From assembly GCA_023014485.1 (NCBI GenBank), contig JAJOZX010012042.1:62001-126000 (forward strand): 64,000 nt of DNA, given 5' to 3'. Below are positions 45,946 through 57,309 of this stretch, one piece after another. The position numbers and the translations under genes were made by a program. How positions within the stretch are numbered: position 1 is the first letter of the stretch; every line of letters starts with the position of its first letter. The DNA comes from Bathynomus jamesi (lineage: Eukaryota; Arthropoda; Malacostraca; Isopoda; Cirolanidae). The notes under the pieces were generated by a model. That model was not told where the DNA came from and ran no database searches. It saw only the letters and a program-made list of their open reading frames with translations.

Positions 45946-48900
45946 AAACACAGACCGTGCATGGAACAAGGAACTCTTCTGGGAAAATTAAATCCACTAT
46001 AGTCCGAATAAGTAATGGTAAATGACAAATACCATAGTTTTTCTTTTTCATGATGCTAGCCCGACGTGGGCAACGGGTCTCTCGCAAAGAGGGCCCATAA
46101 ATATAGCTTCCCTCACCAGCTATCTGCAAAGCAGACAGGATCCAGCTTTGGGACATGGATCCTGTCTGCTTTGCAGATAGCTGGTGAGGGAAGCTATATT
46201 TATGGGCCCTCTTTGCGAGAGACCCGTTCCCCACGTCGGGCTAGCATCATGAAAAAGAAAAACTATGGTATTTGTCATTTACCATTACTTATTCGGACTA
46301 TAGTGGATTTAATTTTCCCAGAAGAGTTCCTTGTTCCATGCACGGTCTGTGTTTAACATATAAGTTTCTCAGGGGACCATTCTGAGTTTGTATATATATA
46401 TATATATTTGAAATTTTTAATTCTTAATTTTCACTCCAAAGCTATATATTGGGAAGATGTTGCATCCAGTATGGAAGTAATAGATTGGAAAACCATTTTC
46501 GAGGCCAAGACTAGGGAAGAGATGCTAATGACTTTAGGGGAGAAGACGCTGGAAAATGTGGAAAGATATGTCCCAAAAATACAAGAAAGAGGAAAGAGAA
46601 GCAAGTTCGAGAGACAAAAGAGGTCATTGTTCCGAAAGAGAAAAAGAGTAACTGCAAAAAATTAAGTAACTGTAAAGATAACAACATCAGAAAAATATTA
46701 AATGATAAACTGCAAACCATCGATGTCGTCATACAAGAACTAATCGAGAAGCATACAGAAAAAGACGAAGAAGACACTATAGAAGCGATAAAGTTAACCC
46801 AAAGTACTTCTAGAATTTTGCAAAAAGGAAGTCGAAAAACCATGCGACTATCGGATCTCTGAAAAAAGAGAACAGTGCTTTATCTGATGATCTAACAGAA
46901 GTATCCTAAATATTAAGAGCTCAGTACGAATCATCTTTCAGTATCCCCAAAACTGACAAATTGATATGCGATAGAAACGCGTTCTGTGAAGAACTACAAA
47001 GGGAAAGTATAACGAACTTCGAATTTACGAGAGATGATATTACACAAGCTATAGGAAACTAAAACCACAATCAGCGGCAGGACCGGATAAATGGAATGCC
47101 ACACTGATCAAAAACTGCAAGAATGCAATCGCTGAACCCCTATATTGGATATGTAGACTAGTGATGGGACGATGCATCGCAATCGCAATCGCAATCGCGA
47201 TACAATCGCACATTTTTTACAATCGCAATCGCAATTGCAATCGCATTTAATGAGTGCGATTGTTGCGATTGTGAACAAAAGATTTAAATCTCTACAAAAG
47301 TTGCTATGAAAGCTGCTCTTTCATGCGTACTTAAAGGAAAGTTTAGCTAACAACAATACGGAATAATAAATAAATAATAAATAAGTCAAAAACAGAAATG
47401 AAAACGGGTTGCGAATTAGTTGAAAACAGAATAAAAAATTGGTTTAATAATAACAATAAGTACACCTCTTTATTTGCTCTATGTAAAATTGGAATGTTAA
47501 AAAATCAAGCTAACCCTATGGTAGGTAACGCGTTTAGGTATATTTAAAGCATAAATGAGCGTTATGTGAGGCTAAAGCTAAAACATCGCAATCGCAATCG
47601 CAATCGCGCGATTTTCAAATTCTGACAATCGCAATCGCAATCGCAACAGCGATTGTATGAAATATGACAATCGTCCCATCACTAATGTAGACGATCACTA
47701 GACACGGGAGAAATACCGGGCATCCTGAAGAGCGCGAACATAGTCCCAATATATAAAATGGGAGATCGATCCGAGGCCAAAAACTATAGGCCAGTGTCGC
47801 TTATATCTCATCTCACTAAAATATTTGAAAGAATAGTTAGACAGAAAATCTCTGACTTTTTGGAAACTCAGAAAAAATTCAAAGATAACCAACATGGGTT
47901 TCGGTCAAGCAGATGATGCCTATCACAACGAATAGAACACTACAACAACATTATTGAAGCACTTGAAAGTAATGAAAACTATGATGTAATATACACAGAC
48001 TTTGCCAAAGCGTTCGACAAGTGTGACCATGGAATCATAATACATAAACTGAAATACTGTATATGGAAATAACAGGAAAAATAGGCAAATGGATATATAA
48101 TTTCCTTAGTGAGCGGCGGCAAGTCGTTACAGTACAAGGAGTATCTTCATCAGAATCAGAGGTCCTCATCTCACTGCCACAAGCAACAGTATTACCTCCA
48201 CTACTTTTCATAATCATGCTAACTGACATAGATGAGGACGTTACCAGAGACAGCACAGTAACATCCTTTGCCGATGACACAAAGATCAGAAGTAAAATAA
48301 GAAGCCCATAAGATATAGGATCTCTACAAACAGATATGAACAGAATCTATAAGCGGGCGGAAGACAACAATATGAAGTTTAACACAGAAATTTCAGCTGT
48401 TACGGTATGGAAAAAGAGAAGACCTAAAATTCATGAAATATTATACCCCAAATGGATAGGAAATTCAGAAAATTCTAAAGCCAAAGATTTAGGGGTTGTA
48501 ATAACTGATGATGCGACATTTGAAACACAAAATAAGATATCAGTAACCACAGATACTGAGCAGATACTGAGAACCTTTAAACGAAGAGATAGGAATATAA
48601 TGATTCCTCTCCTGAAAACACTGATCATACCCAAATTGGAATACGGCTCGGTTCTAACATCCCCATATAAAAAAGAAGAAATTAGATCGCTAGAAGGGAT
48701 TCAGAGAAGCTTCACAGCCAAGATCAAAGGGTAGAAAGAACTAAATTACTGGGAAAAGTTACGCGAACTAAACCTATATTCACTGGAAAGGAGGAGAGAG
48801 AGATACGCCATTACTTACAATTGGAAAATAATGGGGAAACTAGTCCCTAATCTTACTCTGAACCCTGTAACTCCCCAAACAAAGGTGGAAAGTAGAAAAG

Positions 48901-49627
48901 GAAGACTGTGTCGTGTTCCCAAATTAAAGGCTAGACAGGGAACAACCATAACCTTGAAAGAAAATAGTTTTGTTGCGAGAGGACCATAATTGTTTAATAA
49001 GCTGCCGAAACACCTAAGGAACACGAATGGTGTTGCAGTGGACATCTTCAAAAGAAGATTAGACGCCCGGCTCCTAACAATCCCCAATGAGCCAGGCGTA
49101 GCTGGCTATGTGAGGTGGAGAGTACAAGAAACCAACTCACTACTTCACCAGGCCAACTCGAGAGGAGGGGCGACAAGCTTGACCTTCGTGAAATGAGGAA
49201 TCATCGCACGGAACCTTTGAAAGGTTGAAAGGAAAGGTATTATATATATATATATGCGCCTCGGTGGTGTAGTGGTTAGCGTCGCTGACTACGAATCCAT
49301 CGGCCCCGGGTTCGAGACCCGACGGCAGCCAGCGCGCAGCAAAACCCAGCTGTTCATCCTTCCACACAATAAAGAAAGTGGTTGGTAGATAAATGGGTAC
49401 CCAAGGTGGCCTAGTGGTTAAAACGCTGGCTGCTGATGGGGCGTGGTTCGGATTCCACGTTAAACTGTAGGTCTAAGGTGGAGTGAAAAGCTTGAACTTC
49501 GTCAGAATGAACAATTCGGGCGGAAGCCACCCAAAGGTTAACCCAAAGGTTATACACACACAGTGTATATATATTTGAAATATGGATAGATAGATAAAAA
49601 TTGCAAGAAATATATATATTATAGTGT

Positions 49628-49667
<40 letters not shown>

Positions 49668-50217
49668 CATCGAGTTTATTAAAATTCATTTTGATTAAAT
49701 GATTATTTCCTAAAGAAGGGTTACTATTAAACGTTTTCCTGACTTTTTATCCACCTGATTCGATCCCCAAAAGATACAAAAATCCCTTCCACTAATCCAT
49801 AAAGAGTAAACAACAGTTTTCCTCCTCATTCTCCTTCTCGCATTGCATCTGCGTAAGGCAATGCAAATATAAGGAATCGTCTATTGCTCGCTGATTAACC
49901 CTTTACCGCCTAGTATCACTTTACTGATTTTGTTCTGGCTAAAGCCAGACAATTTTATTCAGTTTTGGAAAAGACCTCTGTGAAGTAAAGGGATAAGGAT
50001 AACTAAACTGGCAAGGTATGAGAATAAATTCAATGTCGAAGTAGAAAATTCTAAAGAGTTTTGGAGTACGAAAAGATAAGGAAAAATAAAGATTTATATC
50101 AGATTAATTAAAAATAATAAAACTGTCAAAAAATTTATGAAAATAATTTCAACACTGTACTCACCATCTTTGCTGTCCAATAATTATCCTTGTTATCCTA
50201 CAACAGCAAGCAGGAGA
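41708..50217 (-). CDS. Gene C: paralogue of gene B with a frameshifted tail
   Basis: Exon 1 ends at the ATG 50165-50167 with a GTGAGT donor. Exon 2 (44558-44603) encodes [15 protein letters not shown], the signal peptide. Exon 3 (43289-43327) encodes [12 protein letters not shown]. Exon 4 (42364-42489) is Asp/Ser/Tyr-rich ([15 protein letters not shown] then more SD repeats), about 12 D and 2 E against 1 R. The last exon (41708-41751, acceptor ATCGAAG) reads [13 protein letters not shown] then TAG. The coding sum is 258 nt, or 85 residues. Just past the stop, another frame continues RYGGYRGYG and runs to a TAA at an AATAAA-like site. Compared with gene B, about two bases seem lost here, so the cationic tail is truncated. 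It may be a decaying or shortened copy. Confidence 0.65.
42578..42900. repeat. (ATGT)n and 12-bp gtatctttatgt repeats in intron 3 of gene C
   Basis: ATGT tetranucleotides run to about 42640. After about 140 bases of plain sequence, tandem 12-mers around GTATCTTTATGT run from about 42782 to 42900. Confidence 0.8.
43721..43812. mobile_element. 92-bp foldback element, copy 2
   Basis: This is the same insertion as copy 1, at the equivalent site in gene C, with the same flanking octamers. It is evidence that units 1 and 3 shared an ancestor after splitting from unit 2. Confidence 0.75.
44741..44932. mobile_element. hAT-type MITE, 192 bp
   Basis: The ends CAGTGTTTCCCAGCCTG and the complement CAGTGTTTCCCAAACGG are characteristic of hAT-like MITEs. 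It is absent from units 1 and 2. A clean target duplication is not visible because flanking bases were lost. It lies in intron 1 of gene C. Confidence 0.7.
45092..45183. mobile_element. 92-bp foldback element, copy 3 (unit 3 only)
   Basis: This is the same palindrome at a new site, flanked by AAAGTACT (45084-45091) and AAAGTAAT (45184-45191). Unit 1 has the empty site (near 1947-1965), so this copy moved after units 1 and 3 separated. Confidence 0.75.
45838..45938. repeat. (TA)n array
   Basis: A long TA array interrupted by TTAATATATATTTATA. It is the landing site of the hairpin element to its right. Confidence 0.9.
45939..46361. mobile_element. Giant hairpin element, about 205-base arms
   Basis: The left arm is 45939-46143, the loop 46144-46156 and the right arm 46157-46361, with only a few mismatches. 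It starts TATGTTAAACACAGACCGTG. One arm plus flank is present singly at 29575-29790. The absence of this insertion in unit 1 (about 2630) shows it is recent. It has no real coding capacity; mirrored 96-residue frames are by-products of the symmetry. Confidence 0.75.
46410..49215 (+). pseudogene. LINE family N1, 5'-truncated reverse transcriptase (unit 3)
   Basis: This is the duplicate of 2655-4905. It starts at [16 protein letters not shown] (46469) and is interrupted by the hAT-type MITE at 47159-47684. It continues through [15 protein letters not shown] (about 47995), [27 protein letters not shown] (about 48267), [13 protein letters not shown] and [20 protein letters not shown]. It ends in a (TA)n array at 49238. 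Frame changes and stops throughout make it dead. Confidence 0.85.
47159..47684. mobile_element. hAT-type MITE with AATCGC repeats, exact 8-bp target duplication
   Basis: The ends are TAGTGATGGGACGAT and ATCGTCCCATCACTA (15 bp, perfect). The flanking duplication is ATGTAGAC at 47151-47158 and 47685-47692, and the empty site in unit 1 reads atggagac near 3390. Subterminal arrays of CGCAATCG/AATCGC hexamers occur on both sides (47177-47275 and 47585-47656). It has no coding capacity. Confidence 0.9.
49254..49328 (+). repeat. tRNA-like SINE head (Arg-like)
   Basis: The A box TGGTGTAGTGG and B box GGTTCGAGACC are at tRNA spacing. The segment CTGACTACGAATC resembles a tRNA-Arg(ACG) anticodon arm, but the stems do not pair, so this is a SINE promoter, not a functional tRNA. 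Confidence 0.7.
49396..49470 (+). repeat. Second tRNA-like SINE head
   Basis: It has A box TGGCCTAGTGG and B box GGTTCGGATTCC, about 140 bases after the first. The sequence between and after contains no gene. It may be a dimeric SINE or two adjacent insertions. Confidence 0.6.
49899..49992. repeat. Conserved intron-1 hairpin / short TTAA-type MITE, copy in gene C
   Basis: This 94-bp element has 8-bp terminal inverted repeats, CCCTTTAC and GTAAAGGG, flanked by TTAA on the left and ATAA on the right. The internal hairpin CTGGCT-AA-AGCCAG is intact. Because all three genes carry it, it predates the unit duplications. Confidence 0.5.
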
Positions 50218-50241
50218 ATGTGATGTATACTTGAGTTGAGG

Positions 50242-50250
50242 TTTTATATA
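50242..50250 (-). promoter_or_regulatory. TATA box of gene C
   Basis: The minus strand reads TATATAAAA, identical to gene A, about 75 bases upstream of the ATG at 50165-50167. The inferred transcription start is near 50217. Confidence 0.65.
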
Positions 50251-50695
50251 GTGGCTCAGAGATGGTCAACTAGTCTGCTACGTCACGCTGCTAGATGACC
50301 CTGCAATCATTATTTTCGAGGCTTGTTTAGTGAGAATAACATTGAATATCTACTTTCTATTCGTTGTTTTTGTGTCCCGAAGATCAATGTCACTGTGTTT
50401 GGGAAACTGATATCAAAATAGATGAAAAAACTACATTCACCTTATTTTAATTTCTTTACAATGGACTTTTGACCTTTTAATGCGGTGGAGGGGGGGGAGA
50501 TAAAAAATTCTAAACGTAAACGTGTAAGGGGGTCCTCATTTATGCATTTTGAAGTACCGAATTTGAATATAGCAAGAAAATTTTGAATTTAGGTGATTAA
50601 CACCCGTGAACATGGGGTCTGAATATTTCCAACCCCTTTGTATGAAAAATTACCTTGTTCCTTATCCGGAATAATGATTTAAATGTTTAATTGGT
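50251..50695. other. Upstream flank of gene C
   Basis: It is conserved with 5646-6095 and 33078-33525. No ORF. LINE F starts after GGTCATAGATA. Confidence 0.5.
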
Positions 50696-50699
50696 CATA

Positions 50700-52670
50700 G
50701 ATACAGTGTTCCTCGTTAACCTTGTTGCTGTTCCGTGCGTTTGTCTCTCTTCACACGAAAGTCAAGCTGGTGGCCCCGCCTCTAGGTTTGGCTTGGTGGA
50801 GGAGCGAGTTGCTTTCTTGCGTTCTCCACCGTACATAGCCAGGTATACCTGGCTCATCTGGTACCGTCCTGAGCCAGGCATCTAGTCTTCTCTTGAAAAC
50901 TTCATCTTTGACCCCTGTAACGTTTCTGAGGTCCTTTGGAAGCTAGTTGAAAAGTCTTGTCCCCCTGACAACCAAGCTCTTTTCCTTCAGAGTTGAGGAG
51001 GTCCCTTGTCGGGCCTTTAATTTGGGAACACTACACATTCTGCCTTTCCTATTTTCCAGTGTTGTTTGAACGGTAATTGGATTTAGTTTTAGGTTCGGTA
51101 CCAGTTTTTTGATCATTTTCCATATGTAGATTATGGTGTACCTTTCTCTTCTTCTTTCCAGGGAGTACAGATTTAGTTTACTTAGTCTTTCCCAGTAGTT
51201 GATTTCTTTGCAGCCATCAATCTTGGTTGTGAAATGTCTTTGCGTTTCTTTTACTTTATTAGTTTCTTCCCTTTATATTGGGACGTCAAAACTAAGCAGT
51301 ATTCAAGTTTTGGTATAATCAGTGTTTTTAGCAGGGGGAATCATTACTGTCCTGTCCCTTTTTGAACGTTCTTAGTACCTGTCCCGTGACTCGTTTTGCT
51401 TTATTTATCGCTATCTGATTTTGTGTTTCGAATTTCGCATCATCTGTCATTATTATCCCTTGATCGATCTCTTTCGCGCTTCTCTGAATTTCCTGTCTAT
51501 CTAGAGCATAATATGTAGTCTGTTTAAGTTCCTCTTTTCTACCATATCTCAAGAGCTGAAATTTCTCGGTGTTAAATGACAAGTTGTTGTCTTCTGACCA
51601 TTTGTATATTTTGGTCGTGTCCCTCTGCACGGCCTCCACTTCATTTACATCGCTCATTTTTCTGCTGATCTTTGTATTGTCTGCGAAGGCTGTTACTATA
51701 CTCTTGCTGTTTACTCCGCTGTCTATGTCTTTTAGCATGATAATGAACAGGAGTGGGGCCAGTACTGTCCCTTGTGGTTCTGAGCTGCGTACTTCCGATT
51801 CTGATGATGATATACCTTGAATTTTGACGACCTGTAGACGTTCTCTGAGGAAGTTGTGGATCCATTTTCCCACTTTCCCTGTTATTCCCATATATTTAAT
51901 TTTACATGCTATTATACCGTGATCACATTTGTCGAAAGCTTTAGCAAAATCTGTGTATATGACATCGTAGTTGTCATTCCCTTCCAGTGCGTCTAGACGT
52001 TTTTGTTTTCCATTTCGCATAGCTATAGAAGTATTTTGGATTTTTCTTTATTGCTTCTACCTCCGTTTCCTCTTCCCTCTTTGTATGGTCCTGAATCAGG
52101 GCTTATTTCCCTATCGATACCGTCCAGTTTTTCTTGTATTACTTTCCTGGCATTATCTCCGCAGTTGGCTAACTTCGCCTCTACTCTCTTTCTTTTGCGG
52201 AATATTCTTCTCTTTTGCTTCTCTCGCCAGCTCCTCTTTCCTTTTGGCTGCGATTTCGGAGCATATTTTCCAAAATTCTCAGCGTTTTTCTTTCAAGGTT
52301 TTTAGCATTTCTTCTGTTGTTGTATTATCTAAAACTGTTCTCCACTCTATTTGGGCCATGTGCGATCTCATTGCTTCCCCATTTATAGTCTTGGAGTTTA
52401 AGTTAATGGCCCCAAATTTGCTTCTTTGCTCAATGTGTGTATTTTCTTTTAATGTTGTCGTCATATGTGTTGATATCTCAATTAAGTTGTGGTCTGAGAT
52501 AATGGTTGGGGTTATTTTTATATCAGCAATCAAGTTCGTGTTATTCGTGAATACCAGATCTAGGCAGTTATTTTTTCTGGTATGTTCTGTTATCTCCTGT
52601 GTCAGCATAAACTCATTTGTGAGAGCCATCAACATTTTTGCTTCTCCTGTTCCACCCCCCTTTGTCATGG
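50700..52670 (-). pseudogene. LINE F, 5'-truncated APE-type LINE (unit 3)
   Basis: This is the duplicate of 6100-8066. On the minus strand it begins with the endonuclease end (52668-52279, SDHNLIEISTH) and continues to [37 protein letters not shown] and [13 protein letters not shown] (52020-51328, 230 codons open). Motif C is again FADN rather than FADD, so the substitution predates the unit duplication. Further frameshifts lie toward the 3' end. Confidence 0.85.
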
Positions 52671-52680
52671 TATATATATA

Positions 52681-52751
<71 letters not shown>
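52671..52751. repeat. (TA)n(TG)n array between LINE F and LINE E
   Basis: The same compound microsatellite as at 8067-8127, longer here. Confidence 0.9.
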
Positions 52752-52757
<6 letters not shown>

Positions 52758-53118
52758 ACCTCGTGGTGTACGGACGTTTTGTTTCCGCTCTGTGTAATAT
52801 CGAAATAACTTGTGTTTATAAGTTCAGCCGTAAATTCTATCTTATACCAGTGTGTGTATTTAATACCAGTGAATTCGCGATAATAAATTATTAAATGAGA
52901 GCCGGTGGCATATAACTTGCACAACGAAAAAAAATCAAATTGAAATATAAATTTAAAACACTTCGAACGGAAAAAAAGCTCTGAGATTGTACACTAGGCC
53001 TAAGAGGGAAAAAGGTCAGTGCCATAAAAACGAAGGTCGAGTTATCGAAAGAAATTTGAGAAGCGAGGAAAAAAAAGGAAAATAAAGGAGGAAATAAAGA
53101 GGAAAATAAAGGAGAAGA

Positions 53119-54404
53119 TGGCAAAACAGGAAGAAATGTGTAAATTGCGGGAAAATCAGAAAATTGAATAAAGCCGGATTATGTGTAATGGAATGTGCCG
53201 CATATCAACTTTGCGATTGCAAAAACGAAGCAGACCAGACCTCGGGCTTAAACTGCATTCTCTGCAATACCTTTAACACTACGAATGCATGAACTTAGAT
53301 AGAAAAGAGAGGAAAATGGTAAATAGAATAAATAACAAAATCATAGGACTTTGTGATTTGTTATGCGTCAAGTGCATGGAAAACAATAGAAAATTAGTAT
53401 AGAGGGGAACACAAAATGTTGAAATAGAAGAATCAAGTACAGCAGCTCTACCGACAGTAAAAAATGAAACAGAAAACGCCTACATAACCGAGAAGGAAAA
53501 AGAAAACACACAACAGGGAGGGGCGAAAGCAGCCTCAGAAAAAGAGGTACCCACGGCAGAAGAGGGAGATACAAATACACACCAAAGGAAACAACCCCAC
53601 TGAGTAGGGAAGAAGTAGTGGCGAAGCAGAAGAAGGAAATCGAATCACATAAGACACAGAGGGAATTTAAACGACGGGCCATATGCGAATATTATAAAAT
53701 TGTTGCGTGCAAATTTTAGCTCAAACTGCATACACAATTACCCTACAAAATGCTTCTATATGATGAGGAATGGGAAGTGCAAGTATGGACCAAACTGCAA
53801 CTTTTTTCACCCTCGTATGTACAGACAGTCAATTACTGAGAAAAAATGCCTGAACATAGAGTGCCCGCATTTTCACATAAAAGGTACGCAAAGAAGAGAA
53901 CGGGAAAGAACAGATCATATTCGACATAGAAGAAATAGCAAGAGTAATGAAACATATTTTTTAGAAGAAATGAGAAGAGTAAAAGCTCAGCTTGCCCTTT
54001 TAACAAGGAGAGACAGAACGCCGCAAACATATGCACCACAACATACGCACATCACCCCCCTATTCAACACCACCCACCAATATACAACAAAAACAACAGT
54101 GATATCATGGGCCGCAACCCCAATACTCCCAAATGCAGCGGCCCAACCAATAACACCAAACAGGAACCGACATCGACCAGGAAACGACCATCATTTAGGA
54201 GAATCGAACACGAAGATTAGAAACCCGGTAAATGTATTATACACAAATATACAAGGCCTCTATACGGACCATGCAGACTGCAAATTACAATATTTGCAAA
54301 ATTTAGCTACGGAAACCAGCATAGATATCATATGTCTAACGGAAACACACTTACATAAGTGCGAAAAAGGCTGCGAAAACTGCATCGAGATCTTACTGAA
54401 ATAG
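53119..54404 (+). pseudogene. LINE E ORF1 and endonuclease start: PHD-like finger, tandem CCCH fingers, APE
   Basis: The first part (from ATG 53119) reads a PHD-like Cys/His pattern as in LINE D, with frameshifts. The 53700-54404 frame (234 codons) holds a CCCH finger (CFYMMRNGKCKYGPNC then NFFHP), a Gln/Thr/Pro-rich stretch and the start of the APE domain (VLYTNIQGLYTDH, CLTETHLHKC). An upstream CEYYKIVACKF half-finger is one base out of frame, so two tandem CCCH fingers probably existed. It suggests a nucleic-acid-binding ORF1. Confidence 0.75.
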
Positions 54405-55310
54405 CATTGCTGGACTACAACATATACAGAGCAGAGAGTGGCTAGACGAGGAGGAGGGTGTTGTATCTACGTGAAAAACACTTACACATGTGAAGTGAGA
54501 GTAAAGAAATGAAACAGCACAGTTGAAGTTATTATATTAGAAGTAAAAGAACTGAACCTAACCATTATGAACATCTACAGACCACCAAACAACACAAAAA
54601 GTGAATTCTAATTTGCTACAAATGAAATAGAAAAATATTAAAATTACTTGACACTCCAGCAACAAATATTTTAATTTTTGGAGATTTTAATTTCCCATTC
54701 ATATCATAGAAGAAAAATGACGAAGTTATATATGTTGAGAAGTTTCATGGCAACATTACTAAAGATGACAGAACCCAAGCAACAATGCTATTAGATATTA
54801 TGGAACATTACGCCCTTACCCAGGAAATCTGTGAAGCCACGAGAAAGGAGAACGTTTTGGATTTAATCTGGACAAATAACAACGAGATAATAATAAATAA
54901 AAAAGTAACGCACACAAAGTTCTCCGACCATAACCTCATCGATATACAATTGAAGTTAGCACCCAGATGTCCGAAAATGCATCCTAGAGAGGCAGATGGA
55001 ATATTTGAAGGCTTAAACATAAATTCAAAAAAAGTAAATTGGGAAAACGTAAATAAAGATTTAAAGGAGGTAAATTGGGAATTGCTACCGCACGAGAAGA
55101 CTCCACAATAAATACTCTGTATAATAGAGACGGAAACCAAAACCTATAATACTGAAATATATCCCAGAGAGACAGGAAAGAAAACGTAGCAAGCTCGAGA
55201 GGAAAATGAGGACTCTATTCAGGCAACGAAGACAAACCGTAAAACATCTCCACAGATGCAGAACTGATGCAAAGAGATTCAAACTAGAAAGGAAACTTGG
55301 CGAAATATAA

Positions 55311-57273
55311 ATGGACCTAAAGCAAACATTCATACATAAGACAAACGAGGAGGAAAACAAGATAGCAGAAAACATAAAAAATAACCCAAAATACTTCTAC
55401 ACTTTTGCGAAAAGGAAAATGCAGTGTAAGGAGGGTATTGGACCGTTGGTAGACGGGGAGGCCGAATACACAAATGACCCGAAAGAAATAAGTGAACTGC
55501 TTAGAGAACAATTTAAATCTGTGTTTAGCACCCCTAAGTCCGAGATGGAAGTGGAAAACCCAGACGAGTTTTTCGACATTGATACAGATCAACCAAGAAC
55601 AAATCCCGGCACAAACCTATTAATGGACTTCGAGTTTACGGAAGATGTAATTACGGCCTTATCACAGATGCGAGACAATTCAGCGCCAGGGCCAGACACA
55701 TGGAGTGCCACATTTCTGAAGAAATGCAAAGAGAGTATTGTAAAACCGCTATACTTATTATAGAGGAAATCACTCGACACAGGACAAATTCCACTCCCCT
55801 TAAAGAACGCGAACAATGCCCCCCTATTTAAAGGTGGTAACAGAGCAATGCCCAAAAATTATCGGCCAGTGGCTCTCACTTCACACCTTATAAAGTGTTT
55901 TGAGCGCATAATTAGAGGCAAAACTACCTACTACCTACAAGAAAAAGACTTATACAACCCAAATCAACATGGCTTCAGGCCTGGTAGATCATGCCTGTCA
56001 CAGCTACTAGACCACCAGGAGAAAATATTAGGAACATTGAGTCGAGGACAAAACATTTATGTAATATATACTGACTTTGCTAAAGCCTTCGATAAATGTG
56101 ACCATGGAATCATAGCACACAAACTTAAGGATACAGGAATTACTGGAAAGCTAGGAAGGTGGATATTTAATTTCTTGACGCAAAGAACGCAAAGAGTGGT
56201 GGTAAAGGGAGTTAAATCGGAAGTCTCGGAAGTCGTGAGCTCTGTCCCACAAGGGACAGTATTAGCTCCCTTGCTGTTCATAATAATGATTGCAGATATT
56301 GATGCAGATATTAAGGACAGTATTGTACCATGTTTCGCAGATGACACAAAGATATGTAAGGAAATATTGAACGAAGATGACATAAGAAAACTACAAAACG
56401 ATATTGAAACATTATTCCAGTGGGCAGAAGACAACAATATGAAGTTCAACGAAGAAAAATTCCAACTTCTAAGATATGGTAATAACAAAGAGCTACAGAA
56501 AAAAGGGTACAAAACTCCGCAAGCCAAACAGATAACACCAAATCCACAAGTCAGGGATCTTGGAGTAATAATGTCGTCGGATGCAGAATTCAGAGAGCAC
56601 TATAAAATCAAAATCACAACGGCTAGAAAAATAATGAGAATCATCTGGAGGAGCTTCCGCAGCAGAAAAGCAAACATCATGCTGAAATTATGGAAGAGTC
56701 TAGTCCTACCAATAATTGAGTATTGCTCAGTACTCACAAGCCCACACAGAAAAAGAGACATTGCGAGCATTGAAGCTATACAAAGGACTTTTACGTCTAA
56801 GATAGAGGAAACGGAAGGTGAAGACGACTGGTCTTCAACTACAATCCCTGGAACTCTACTCTCTTGAAAGAAAGCGCGAGCGGTATACAATAATATACAT
56901 ATGAAAAATACTTGAGGGCTCTGTCCCTAACCTCAGAAATGAAATAGAAACAAACTGGAATGAGAGAAGAGGCAGATTTTGTACGGTCCCAGCTGCGGTG
57001 GGACAAGAAGCTATGAAAACGAGGATGGAAAATGCCCTCAGAATACGGGGCCCAAAGCTTTTGAATGTCCTTCCAAAAGAAGTGAGGAATCTCCAGCACA
57101 CCGACCTCAATAACTTCAAGAACCAGCTGGAAAGATTCTTGTGCAAAGTCCCTGACCAGCCATGCGTGGCTGGTTACGAGGGCAGGAGGCAATCAGAGAG
57201 CAATTCCCTCCTTCACCAAGTCCCGCAAATGAGGCGGGATGCTGCAGAGGGGTCGACCGCAGGTCGATCCTGA
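55311..57273 (+). pseudogene. LINE E reverse transcriptase and C-terminal domain
   Basis: The linker frame is 55311-55763 (AEYTNDPKEISELLREQF, SAPGPDTWSATFL). The RT frame 55848-56867 is 339 codons, open, and carries all core motifs: [84 protein letters not shown] and DLGVIMSSD. A frameshift near 56860 leads to 56998-57273, ending CVAGYEGRRQSESNSLLHQ. The stop at 55761 and the late frameshift make it inactive, but the catalytic core is intact. Confidence 0.85.
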
Positions 57274-57309
57274 ACTGTCGTTCAAACTCAACAAAATACA
57301 ATACAATGA

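Larger units (their letters stand above)
52752..57305 (+). mobile_element. LINE E, nearly full-length APE-type LINE
   Basis: A 5' UTR starts TTTTCTACCTCGTGGTGTAC. It is followed by ORF1 (PHD-like and CCCH fingers), an APE endonuclease, a linker, RT and a C-terminal domain, then a short 3' UTR ending in a TA array. It is about 4.5 kb with few indels compared with LINE D, so it is the better reference for the family. The RT style ([17 protein letters not shown]) places it in the broad Jockey/CR1 group; the exact clade was not determined. Confidence 0.85.

Noticed and set aside
45944..46356. Two identical 96-codon ORFs on opposite strands
   Set aside because: They arise from the symmetry of the hairpin element, which has no coding signature. 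A similar partial frame is at 29608-29853.
49254..49328. Functional tRNA-Arg gene
   Set aside because: The Pol III boxes are good but the acceptor and anticodon stems do not pair, and a second tRNA-like head follows. A SINE is more likely.
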